DNA from: an uncultured Pseudorhodobacter sp. | Lineage (GTDB): Bacteria; Pseudomonadota; Alphaproteobacteria; Rhodobacterales; Rhodobacteraceae | Assembly: GCA_937910975.1 (NCBI GenBank) | Contig: CALEMZ010000455.1 | Location: forward strand, 1 to 5,643 | Direction: 5' to 3' | Length of the DNA: 5,643 bases | Shown here: positions 1 to 5,643 of the stretch, in pieces | How positions within the stretch are numbered: the stretch's first letter is position 1 | Layout: the number at the start of each line of letters is the position of its first letter | Program-made: the position numbers and the translations under genes | Notes under the pieces: generated by a model | What the model was told of the DNA's origin: nothing | The model's database searches: none | Seen by the model: only the letters and a program-made list of their open reading frames with translations

Positions 1-9
1 GCCGGGAGA

Positions 10-26
10 GGGGGCTCGATGCCCCC
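10..26. other. GC-rich hairpin near left edge
   Basis: GGGGGC and GCCCCC form a perfect 6-bp inverted repeat around the 5-nt loop TCGAT. No T-run follows, so it is not a classical intrinsic terminator. It could lie in the 3' region of an upstream gene outside the window, but no such gene can be identified from what is visible. Confidence 0.4.
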
Positions 27-36
27 GAGACCGGTA

Positions 37-50
37 TTCCCTGACGGGAA
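37..50. other. Small inverted repeat (hairpin or operator)
   Basis: TTCCC and GGGAA form a perfect 5-bp inverted repeat around TGAC. It sits 10 nt after the first hairpin. The stem is short and could be chance. No T-tract follows. Confidence 0.25.
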
Positions 51-119
51 GAATCGCAGGTCCATTGCGCAGACGATCCGAAAAAAAGGTGGCTCGTGAC
101 GGTTTCTTGAATTGTGCTG

Positions 120-137
120 ATTTACAAATATGTAAAT
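120..137. promoter_or_regulatory. AT-rich perfect dyad, candidate operator
   Basis: ATTTACA and TGTAAAT form a perfect 7-bp inverted repeat separated by AATA. It lies in the AT-rich stretch about 46 bp upstream of the Pho-box array and 143 bp upstream of the pstS start. The 18-bp symmetric form is typical of a site for a dimeric repressor or activator. I do not recognise the cognate regulator. It does not match the direct-repeat form of a Pho box, nor the FNR-type TTGAT-N4-ATCAA form. Confidence 0.4.
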
Positions 138-183
138 TTTATCAAACGCATAAGTGGATGTGGTGACATCTGCCTTCCCCGCA

Positions 184-223
184 AAGTCATAAAACTGTTA
201 CGTTCTTTTTGCATGACTGTCAC
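184..223 (+). promoter_or_regulatory. Pho box array upstream of pstS (PhoB site)
   Basis: The core is AAGTCAT (184-190), spacer AAAA, then CTGTTAC (195-201). This is two 7-mers in direct repeat with an 11-bp period, matching the CTGTCAT-N4-CTGTCAT pattern known for alphaproteobacterial PhoB sites at 5 of 7 positions each. The next 11-bp register (206-212) is degenerate, but the one after it, CTGTCAC (217-223), matches 6 of 7. PhoB binds such repeats as a head-to-tail dimer and replaces the -35 contact of sigma-70. I see no convincing -10 hexamer; TAGGCA at 234-239 is correctly spaced from the last repeat but weak. The position immediately before pstS supports phosphate-starvation control of the operon. 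Confidence 0.72.
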
Positions 224-269
224 ATGCAGTCGTTAGGCATCGCCCATGCCAGACCGGCTGCCACTAGAC

Positions 270-274
270 AGGAG
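270..274 (+). promoter_or_regulatory. Ribosome binding site of pstS
   Basis: AGGAG ends 6 nt before the ATG at 281. It decides the start, because the in-frame ATG at 209 has no such site and would lie within the Pho-box array. Confidence 0.75.
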
Positions 275-280
275 ACTGCT

Positions 281-1288
281 ATGAAAACCGCAATTCTCAC
301 CTCGGCCATCGCGATTGCCGCCCTTTCCGCCACCGCTGCCGTTGCGCGCGACCAGGTTCAGGTTGCCGGATCTTCGACCGTGTTGCCCTATGCTACCATC
401 ATTGCCGAAGCCTTCGGCGAAAACACCGATTTCCCGACTCCGGTTGTTGAATCCGGCGGCTCTTCGGCGGGGCTGAAAAAGTTTTGCGAAGGCGTTGGCG
501 AAGGTACGCTCGACGTGGCCAATGCCTCGCGCAAGATCAAAGATGCCGAGGTTGCAGTTTGCAACGCCAATGGCGTGACTGACATTTTGGAAGTGCGCTT
601 CGGCTATGATGGCATCGTTTTTGCCTCTGACATCGGTGGCAACAGCTTCGCCTTTACCCCTGAAGACTGGTACAAGGCCGTGGCCGCCGAAGTGGTGATT
701 GATGGCAAGATTGTCGCAAACCCCTACACCATGTGGAACGAAGTGAACCCGGCGCTGCCCGCGCAGGACATCATGGCTTTCGTTCCGGGTACCAAGCACG
801 GCACCCGCGAAGTGTTTGAGGAGAAGGTGGTGATCGAGGGTTGCGAGACCTCCGGCGCCGCCGAAATCATCAAAGCCGCGCGCGGTGATGAGAAGGCCTG
901 TTCCGCCCTGCGCACCGATGGGCGCACTGTGGATATCGATGGCGACTACACTGAAACCCTTGCCCGTATCGAAAGCAACAAGAACGGTATCGGTGTGTTC
1001 GGTCTGTCGTTCTTTGAAAACAACACTGACAAGTTGCAGGTCGCCACCATGGGCGACGTTGTGCCTTCGACTGAAAGCATCGCAAGTGGTCAGTACCCGG
1101 TGTCGCGCCCGCTCTATTTCTACGTCAAGGCGCAGCATATCGGTGTTATCCCCGGCCTGAAGGAATACACGGAATTTTTCGTGTCGGATGAGTTGGCAGG
1201 CCCCGATGGCCCGCTGGCCGCCTACGGCCTCGTGTCTGATCCGGCGCTGGCCGAAACTCAGGCTGCTGTTGCCAACGCCGGTATGTAA
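281..1288 (+). CDS. pstS: Phosphate ABC transporter, periplasmic phosphate-binding protein PstS
   Basis: A 335-residue periplasmic protein that binds inorganic phosphate and delivers it to the PstC-PstA channel. Residues 1-22 form a Sec signal peptide (positively charged K2, alanine-rich core, likely cleavage after A-V-A at 22). The mature protein opens with the family motif AGSSTVLPY (29-37), followed by ESGGSSAGLKKFC (57-69) and ANASRKI (80-86). VPGTKHGTREVFE (168-180) and SRPLYFYVK (275-283) are also typical of PstS. No lipobox is seen, so a soluble periplasmic form is expected. The start at 281 is chosen over an in-frame ATG 24 codons upstream because it has an AGGAG site and begins directly with the signal peptide. 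Four cysteines (69, 94, 188, 207) fall into two close pairs and may form disulfides. It is the first gene of the cluster, behind a Pho box. Confidence 0.96.
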   Translation: MKTAILTSAIAIAALSATAAVARDQVQVAGSSTVLPYATIIAEAFGENTDFPTPVVESGGSSAGLKKFCEGVGEGTLDVANASRKIKDAEVAVCNANGVTDILEVRFGYDGIVFASDIGGNSFAFTPEDWYKAVAAEVVIDGKIVANPYTMWNEVNPALPAQDIMAFVPGTKHGTREVFEEKVVIEGCETSGAAEIIKAARGDEKACSALRTDGRTVDIDGDYTETLARIESNKNGIGVFGLSFFENNTDKLQVATMGDVVPSTESIASGQYPVSRPLYFYVKAQHIGVIPGLKEYTEFFVSDELAGPDGPLAAYGLVSDPALAETQAAVANAGM

Positions 1289-1302
1289 TCTTTCTAGCCC
1301 AA

Positions 1303-1326
1303 GGGCGGTCCAGTTTCGGGCCGCCC
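1303..1326 (+). terminator. Stem-loop between pstS and pstC (attenuator or mRNA stabiliser)
   Basis: GGGCGGTCC (1303-1311) pairs with GGGCCGCCC (1318-1326) over 9 bp, with one G-U wobble, around the loop AGTTTC. It starts 14 nt after the pstS stop codon. A run of C follows directly and a T-rich stretch (TTTTCTT, 1337-1343) begins about 10 nt later, so it is not a canonical intrinsic terminator. By analogy with hairpins after binding-protein genes in other ABC operons, it may stabilise the pstS 3' end or cause partial termination, giving more PstS than permease. That role is inferred. Confidence 0.6.
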
Positions 1327-1333
1327 CCCCCCC
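1324..1333 (+). repeat. Homopolymeric run of ten C
   Basis: Ten consecutive C residues make up the 3' end of the stem-loop and the bases after it, 28 nt before the pstC start. The tract is noncoding. Its length may vary by slippage or be a sequencing uncertainty. Confidence 0.9.
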
Positions 1334-1361
1334 TGCTTTTCTTGATCTGACGGAACGAACC

Positions 1362-2618
1362 ATGTCGCCCTTGATAATGCTGCTCCTTGTCATAGCCATT
1401 GCCCTTCTGGGCTATTTCACGGCCCGCGGCCGTGCGGTGCGCATGGTGGCGGGCGATACTCGCAGGCTTGCCTCGCTTCCGGGTTTTTACGGCCAGAACG
1501 CAGCGTATTCGGCGCTGATCCCCGCATTTGCGGTATTTTTGGTCGGATCTGTTCTGAACCGCATTGCCCTGCGCAGCGATGGGCTTGGCCTGTGGCGTGA
1601 TCTGATCACAGCATATCCTGGTCTTGTGTCGTTGATGGCGTTACTTGCCTCGGCAGCGGGCTTGGCAATCGCGCTTTTTCGTACGCATCCGTCTTTCCGG
1701 TCGCGGGTTGCGGCGGAAGGTTGGGTGCTGAGTTTGCTGATCGTTGCGGCTTCCGTCGCCATTTTGACCACTGTGGCGATTGTGTTTTCGATGCTGTTTG
1801 AGACGGTGAATTTCTTCCGCCAATATTCTTGGACGGAGTTTCTGTTTGGCATCAACTGGGCGCCTGATTTCCGGGGCAACTCCGCGCTGGGTATTTTGCC
1901 GCTGCTCTGGGGCACGCTGTATATCTCTTTCGTGGCGTTGCTCTTCGCCGTACCCGTGGGCCTGTTTGCTGCGATTTACCTTTCGGAATATGCCGGGCCA
2001 AAGTTTCGCGCGGTCGCCAAGCCGATGATCGAGGTTCTGGCCGGTATCCCCACCATCGTTTACGGTCTTTTCGCCCTTATCACCGTCGGCCCGATGATCC
2101 GCGATTGGCTGGCACAGCCTTTGGGCCTCGGCTCCTCCGGCTCTTCCGTGCTGACGGCGGGTTTGGTGATGGGGGTCATGCTGATCCCCTTTGTGTCGTC
2201 CCTGTCCGATGACATCATCAACGCGGTACCGCAGGCGATGCGCGACGGCAGCCTTGCGCTTGGGGCCACCAAATCTGAAACCATCCGCCAAGTCGTCATC
2301 CCCGCCGCCTTGCCCGGCATTGTCGGGGCCGTGTTGCTGGCCACCAGCCGCGCGATCGGCGAGACGATGATCGTGGTTCTGGGGGCCGGGGCCGCCGCCG
2401 CGCGCCTGAACCAGGGCATTGGTGAGATGGTGAACCCGTTTGAGGCAATGACCACGGTGACCGTGAAGATCGTCAGCCAGTTGACGGGCGATACAGATTT
2501 TGTTGCCCCTGAAACGCTTGTCGCCTTTGCGCTGGGACTGACGCTTTTCATCATCACCCTCGGCCTCAATGTTCTGGCGCTTTATATCGTGCGCAAATAC
2601 CGGGAGCAGTATGAATGA
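1362..2618 (+). CDS. pstC: Phosphate ABC transporter, inner-membrane permease PstC
   Basis: A 418-residue inner-membrane protein that pairs with PstA to form the phosphate channel. Hydrophobic segments are visible near residues 2-20, 47-69, 84-106, 121-147, 176-208, 222-245, 262-280, 315-345 and 387-411. The BPD-type permease core occupies roughly 175-415. The cytoplasmic EAA-like loop that docks on PstB is at about 291-320 (DGSLALGATKSETIRQ, then IPAALPGI). E. coli PstC is about 319 residues; the extra length is N-terminal and matches the extended form seen in alphaproteobacteria. The ATG at 1362 is chosen because it opens on a membrane segment. The frame stays open upstream, but that part overlaps pstS and crosses the stem-loop and reads as noncoding. 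The ribosome site is weak (GGAACG, 1352-1357). The stop codon overlaps the pstA start. Confidence 0.94.
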   Translation: MSPLIMLLLVIAIALLGYFTARGRAVRMVAGDTRRLASLPGFYGQNAAYSALIPAFAVFLVGSVLNRIALRSDGLGLWRDLITAYPGLVSLMALLASAAGLAIALFRTHPSFRSRVAAEGWVLSLLIVAASVAILTTVAIVFSMLFETVNFFRQYSWTEFLFGINWAPDFRGNSALGILPLLWGTLYISFVALLFAVPVGLFAAIYLSEYAGPKFRAVAKPMIEVLAGIPTIVYGLFALITVGPMIRDWLAQPLGLGSSGSSVLTAGLVMGVMLIPFVSSLSDDIINAVPQAMRDGSLALGATKSETIRQVVIPAALPGIVGAVLLATSRAIGETMIVVLGAGAAAARLNQGIGEMVNPFEAMTTVTVKIVSQLTGDTDFVAPETLVAFALGLTLFIITLGLNVLALYIVRKYREQYE

Positions 2619-3985
2619 GTGACGCAGTTTTTTTCGCTCCGATGCCAGACGCCCCAGTGCCGCGCAAAGGCTCGCTTATGGTGCAAGACGCGCGCACCCG
2701 AAAACGCAATGCCGCCGAGGCCCGATTCAAGGCTTATGGCTTGGGCGCGATTGGCGTCGGCCTCCTTGCATTGATCATTCTGATTACCTCAATCCTTGGC
2801 AATGGCACTTCGGCGTTTCGCCAAACCGAGATCATGCTGAATGTGGAACTGTCCGAGGCGAAGCTGGACAAATCCGGCACCCGCGATCTTGAGGCGATGA
2901 AGAAGGTGACGACCATCACCTATGGCCCTTTGCTCGCCAAGGGCCTGGAGATGGCGATCACTGAGGCCGGGATTGAGATTGAGGGGCTTACATCAAAAGA
3001 TGTCTCCGCGATGATTTCCAAGGAAGCGGCGGCGCAATTGCGCGACCTTGTGCTGGCAGACCCAAGTCTGATTGGCCAAACCATACCGATCACAGTTCTC
3101 GCCTCAGGCCGAATTGATGGCTATTACAAAGGCCGTGTCAGCCTTGCGAGTGCGGAACTCGATAGCAACGTCACCCCCGCCCAGTTGCTTTTGGCCGATG
3201 CGCTGAAAGACAAGGGCTTGTTGGCGACCACACTCAACCCGGCCTTCCTAACCGCCCCCGATGCCTCGGACCAGCGGCCAGAGGCGGCTGGCCTAGGTGT
3301 AGCGATACTTGGATCCGCCTATATGATGCTTGTGGTTTTGGTGCTGGCGTTGCCCATCGGGGTGGCCGCCTCTATCTATCTGGAGGAGTTCGCGCCCAAG
3401 AACCGCTGGACCGATCTGATCGAGGTGAATATCTCCAACCTCGCCGCCGTGCCGTCGATTGTGTTTGGTATCCTTGGTCTTGCGATCTTCATCAATTTTG
3501 CGGGTCTGCGTGCCTCTGCCCCGATCGTGGGAGGGCTGGTGCTGACGCTGATGACATTGCCGACGATCATCATTTCCACTCGTGCAGCACTCAAATCGGT
3601 GCCGCCCTCGATCCGCGATGCGGCTTTGGGCGTGGGCGCATCCAAGATGCAGGCGGTGTTTCACCATGTGTTGCCGCTGGCGGCCCCCGGCATTTTGACC
3701 GGCACGATCATCGGGTTGGCGCAGGCCTTGGGCGAAACCGCACCTTTGCTGCTGATCGGAATGGTGGCCTTTGTGCGCGAATATCCGGCGATCTATACGG
3801 AGGCGGACGGGCTGTTTGGCGAACCCTCGACCGCGCTGCCGGTGCAGGTTTTCAATTGGACCCAGCGCGCTGATCCTGCCTTCTTTGAGCGGGCTTCAGG
3901 GGCGATCATCGTCCTGCTGGTCTTTTTGCTGATCATGAATGCGGTCGCGATTATTCTGCGCCGCCGCTTTGAACGCCGCTGGTAA
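2615..3985 (+). CDS. pstA: Phosphate ABC transporter, inner-membrane permease PstA
   Basis: A 456-residue partner of PstC in the phosphate channel. A charged cytoplasmic N-terminus (residues 1-40) leads to a first membrane segment (about 41-61). A polar region of about 160 residues (62-225) then precedes the permease core, with hydrophobic stretches near 226-255, 270-297, 302-321, 358-387 and 428-448. The EAA-like loop that contacts PstB is at 335-361 (DAALGVGASKMQAV, then LPLAAPGIL). E. coli PstA is about 296 residues; the extra polar region is the N-terminal extension known in alphaproteobacterial PstA (Pfam DUF3333, from memory). The start ATG overlaps the pstC stop as ATGA, with GGGAG at 2602-2606 placed 8 nt upstream, which indicates translational coupling. 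In-frame ATGs at 2642 and 2678 are alternative starts but lack this context. Confidence 0.94.
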   Translation: MSDAVFFAPMPDAPVPRKGSLMVQDARTRKRNAAEARFKAYGLGAIGVGLLALIILITSILGNGTSAFRQTEIMLNVELSEAKLDKSGTRDLEAMKKVTTITYGPLLAKGLEMAITEAGIEIEGLTSKDVSAMISKEAAAQLRDLVLADPSLIGQTIPITVLASGRIDGYYKGRVSLASAELDSNVTPAQLLLADALKDKGLLATTLNPAFLTAPDASDQRPEAAGLGVAILGSAYMMLVVLVLALPIGVAASIYLEEFAPKNRWTDLIEVNISNLAAVPSIVFGILGLAIFINFAGLRASAPIVGGLVLTLMTLPTIIISTRAALKSVPPSIRDAALGVGASKMQAVFHHVLPLAAPGILTGTIIGLAQALGETAPLLLIGMVAFVREYPAIYTEADGLFGEPSTALPVQVFNWTQRADPAFFERASGAIIVLLVFLLIMNAVAIILRRRFERRW

Positions 3986-3990
3986 AGGAG
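3984..3990 (+). promoter_or_regulatory. Ribosome binding site of pstB
   Basis: AAAGGAG overlaps the pstA stop codon and ends 8 nt before the ATG at 3999. It is a near-consensus site, and it fixes the pstB start against an in-frame ATG at 3939 that lies inside pstA. Confidence 0.8.
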
Positions 3991-3998
3991 CCGCAACA

Positions 3999-4796
3999 AT
4001 GGAAAGCCAGCGAATTGTGGAGAGAGATGTGAACACCCAGATAACCAAAATTACGGCGCGCAACGTCAATGTGTTTTATGGCGACGCCCATGCCCTTACA
4101 TCCGTGGATGTGGATATTCTGGACAAGACGGTGACGGCCTTTATCGGCCCCTCGGGCTGCGGCAAATCTACCTTCCTGCGCTGTCTGAACCGAATGAATG
4201 ACACGATTGATATCTGCCGGGTGCAGGGCGAGATCATGCTTGATGGTGAGAATATTTATGATCCCAAGGTTGATAGTGTGCAGTTACGCGCCAAAGTCGG
4301 CATGGTGTTTCAAAAGCCGAACCCTTTTCCCAAGTCGATCTATGACAATGTGGCTTACGGCCCCAAGATCCACGGGCTGACTCGCAACAAGGCGGAGCTG
4401 GATGAGGTGGTGGAAACCTCGCTGCGCAAGGCCGCGATCTGGAATGAGGTGAAGGACCGTTTGCAAGCACCCGGCACCAGCCTTTCGGGCGGCCAGCAGC
4501 AGCGCCTTTGCATTGCCCGTGCAATAGCGACAAGCCCCGAGGTGTTGCTAATGGATGAACCATGCTCGGCGCTTGACCCGATTGCAACGGCACAGGTGGA
4601 AGAGTTGATCGACGAGTTGCGCAGCCAGTTTTCGGTGGTGATCGTGACCCATTCGATGCAGCAGGCCGCGCGCGTTAGCCAGCGCACGGCGTTCTTTCAT
4701 CTGGGGCATCTGGTGGAATATGGCGAAACCGGGCAGATTTTTACCCAACCTCAAGACCCACGCACAGAAAGCTATATCACCGGCCGAATTGGCTAA
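3999..4796 (+). CDS. pstB: Phosphate ABC transporter, ATP-binding protein PstB
   Basis: A 265-residue cytoplasmic ATPase that acts as a dimer on the PstC-PstA channel and powers phosphate import. All ABC motifs are intact: Walker A GPSGCGKST (50-58), Q-loop Q105 in GMVFQKPNPFP, signature LSGGQQQR (162-169), Walker B VLLMDE (182-187) with catalytic E187, D-loop SALD (190-193) and switch histidine H218. The sequence FLRCLNRMND after Walker A and the KPNPFPKSIYDNVAYG block are diagnostic of PstB rather than other importer ATPases, as is the ending TGRIG. The length is normal for the family, with an N-terminal tail of about 12 residues; the GTG at codon 11 is a less likely alternative start. pstA lies 13 nt upstream and phoU 12 nt downstream, so one transcript is expected. 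Confidence 0.97.
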   Translation: MESQRIVERDVNTQITKITARNVNVFYGDAHALTSVDVDILDKTVTAFIGPSGCGKSTFLRCLNRMNDTIDICRVQGEIMLDGENIYDPKVDSVQLRAKVGMVFQKPNPFPKSIYDNVAYGPKIHGLTRNKAELDEVVETSLRKAAIWNEVKDRLQAPGTSLSGGQQQRLCIARAIATSPEVLLMDEPCSALDPIATAQVEELIDELRSQFSVVIVTHSMQQAARVSQRTAFFHLGHLVEYGETGQIFTQPQDPRTESYITGRIG

Positions 4797-4802
4797 GGGA
4801 GA
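4795..4802 (+). promoter_or_regulatory. Ribosome binding site of phoU
   Basis: A purine-rich AAGGGAGA begins in the pstB stop codon and ends 6 nt before the phoU ATG at 4809. Confidence 0.7.
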
Positions 4803-4808
4803 GAGAAG

Positions 4809-5540
4809 ATGCAAAACGAACCCCATATCGCCCGCGCCTTTGACCGTGATCTTGAAGCGGTGCAGGCGCTTGTTCTGAAAATGGGTGGGCTGGTAGAGGC
4901 CGCTATCTTGGATGCAGCCCAGGCACTTGAAACCCGTGATGATGAACTGGCCACCACGGTGCGCAAGGGCGACAAGGCAATTGACGTGCTGGAAGAGCAG
5001 ATCAATCTTGAAGCCGCGCGCATCATCGCCCTGCGCGCCCCTACTGCGGGTGATCTGCGCACCGTGCTGACGGTGATGAAAATCGCCGCCTCGCTGGAGC
5101 GCTGTGGCGATTATGCCAAGAACCTCGCCAAACGCTCGGTCGTGCTATCGCAGATGCCGCCGATCAGCGGTTCTGCCGGGGCCATCCGGCGCATGGCGAA
5201 AATCGTGCAATTGCAGTTGAAAGATGCGCTCGACAGCCTGATCCAGCGCGACGTTGAAATGGCTGCCGAAGTGCGCCAGCGCGACGCCGAAGTAGACCAG
5301 ATGTATAATGCGCTGTTCCGCGAGTTTCTGACCCATATGATGGAAGACCCGCGCAATATATCGGCCTGTATGCACCTGCATTTTATTGCCAAGAACATCG
5401 AGCGGGTCGGCGATCATGCAACCGGGATTGCTGAGCAGGTGATCTATCTCGTCTCGGGGGCTTTGCCCGATGAGGCCCGCCCCAAGGCCGATACGACATC
5501 GTTTTCCGCAGATGCGATGAAGGTGCGGGGGAAGAGCTGA
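4809..5540 (+). CDS. phoU: Phosphate-specific transport system accessory protein PhoU
   Basis: A 243-residue cytoplasmic protein that connects the state of the Pst transporter to the PhoR kinase, keeping the Pho regulon off when phosphate is ample. In studied members it also restrains Pst uptake. It is all-helical and built of two similar three-helix halves (about 8-110 and 120-217). Each half carries the family metal-cluster motif ExxxD: ERCGD (97-101) and ERVGD (198-202). The second is followed by HATGIAEQVIYLVSG, where the usual HATNIAE has glycine at 206. Length is typical, with a polar C-terminal tail from about 219. It sits between pstB and phoB, and its stop codon overlaps the phoB start. 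Confidence 0.96.
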   Translation: MQNEPHIARAFDRDLEAVQALVLKMGGLVEAAILDAAQALETRDDELATTVRKGDKAIDVLEEQINLEAARIIALRAPTAGDLRTVLTVMKIAASLERCGDYAKNLAKRSVVLSQMPPISGSAGAIRRMAKIVQLQLKDALDSLIQRDVEMAAEVRQRDAEVDQMYNALFREFLTHMMEDPRNISACMHLHFIAKNIERVGDHATGIAEQVIYLVSGALPDEARPKADTTSFSADAMKVRGKS

Positions 5541-5643
5541 TGGTCACAATAGAGCAGCCAATTGTTTTGCTGGTAGAAGATGAGCCCGCCCAGCGTGAGG
5601 TGCTAGCCTATAATCTGGAGGCTGAGGGCTTTCTGGTGGTGCA
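5540..5643 (+). CDS. phoB: Phosphate regulon response regulator PhoB (5' part, cut by window end)
   Basis: The first 34 codons of a response regulator are present. Residues 8-15 (IVLLVEDE) form the first beta strand and the acidic pocket (E13, D14) that binds Mg2+ near the phosphorylated aspartate. The following QREVLAYNLEAEGF is the first helix of a receiver domain. The phospho-aspartate and the winged-helix DNA-binding domain lie beyond the window. The identity as PhoB rests on this start plus its position directly after phoU. The ATG shares a base with the phoU stop (TGATG), and GGGGA at 5528-5532 ends 7 nt before it, so translation is probably coupled to phoU. Being in the Pho-box-driven operon would give PhoB positive autoregulation. 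Confidence 0.85.
   Translation, partial: MVTIEQPIVLLVEDEPAQREVLAYNLEAEGFLVV

Noticed and set aside
1..65. Possible start of a divergent minus-strand gene beginning at ATG (complement of 65-63), open to the window edge (MDLRFFPSGNTG...).
   Set aside because: Only 21 codons are visible, there is no clear ribosome site before the ATG, and the peptide matches no family I recognise. G/C-ending codons are frequent, so it should be rechecked with sequence to the left.
1..99. Plus-strand frame open from the left edge to a stop at 97-99, a possible C-terminus of an upstream gene such as phoR.
   Set aside because: The translation is basic and low in complexity, uses rare AGA/AGG codons, and shows no histidine-kinase C-terminal motif.
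209..280. Upstream in-frame start for pstS adding 24 residues.
   Set aside because: It would begin inside the Pho-box array, lacks a ribosome site, and would bury the signal peptide.
1188..1361. N-terminal extension of pstC by 58 codons.
   Set aside because: It overlaps the pstS 3' end in another frame, runs through the stem-loop and the C10 tract, and has no protein-like character. The start at 1362 fits the family.
233..1399. 388-codon open frame on the minus strand covering pstS.
   Set aside because: It is antisense to a clear pstS; the translation is rich in G, R, H and N with no recognisable domain, as expected for a shadow frame in GC-rich DNA.
1641..2291. 216-codon minus-strand frame opposite pstC.
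   Set aside because: Highly basic and polar, antisense to the membrane segments of pstC; no supporting ribosome site or domain.
1..5643. A previously undescribed system.
   Set aside because: Every substantial gene is a recognised member of the Pst/Pho system with intact motifs; no unexplained coding region, repeat array or mobile element was seen.

Overview
This window holds one co-oriented gene cluster on the + strand: pstS, pstC, pstA, pstB, phoU and the first 34 codons of phoB. Together these encode the high-affinity phosphate ABC transporter (PstSCAB), its signalling adaptor PhoU and the phosphate-regulon response regulator PhoB. The moderately high G+C content, the gene order with phoB directly after phoU, and the enlarged PstC and PstA permeases point to an alphaproteobacterium. 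Rhodobacterales (the Roseobacter/Rhodobacter group) is my best guess, from protein style only.

Layout: positions 1-280 precede pstS and hold no gene I can support. They contain two GC-rich hairpins near the left edge (10-26 and 37-50), an AT-rich perfect dyad (120-137), and a Pho-box-like array with 11-bp periodicity (184-201, possibly to 223) just before pstS. pstS (281-1288) is followed by a 73-nt gap with a strong stem-loop (1303-1326) and a run of ten C. The rest is tightly packed: pstC and pstA overlap by ATGA, pstA and pstB are 13 nt apart, pstB and phoU 12 nt apart, and phoU and phoB overlap by one base (TGATG). The window ends inside phoB.

How the genes work together: PstS captures phosphate in the periplasm, PstC and PstA form the membrane channel, and PstB hydrolyses ATP to drive import. 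PhoU links transporter state to the PhoR-PhoB two-component system. PhoB, when phosphorylated under phosphate starvation, should bind the Pho box before pstS and raise expression of the whole cluster, including phoB itself. No phoR is visible in the window. The stem-loop after pstS is well placed to make pstS mRNA more abundant than the downstream part, as expected for a binding protein.

I see no mobile element, CRISPR array, RNA gene or unknown system here. The region is a conserved housekeeping/stress operon, and the points of interest are regulatory sites and lineage-specific domain additions.
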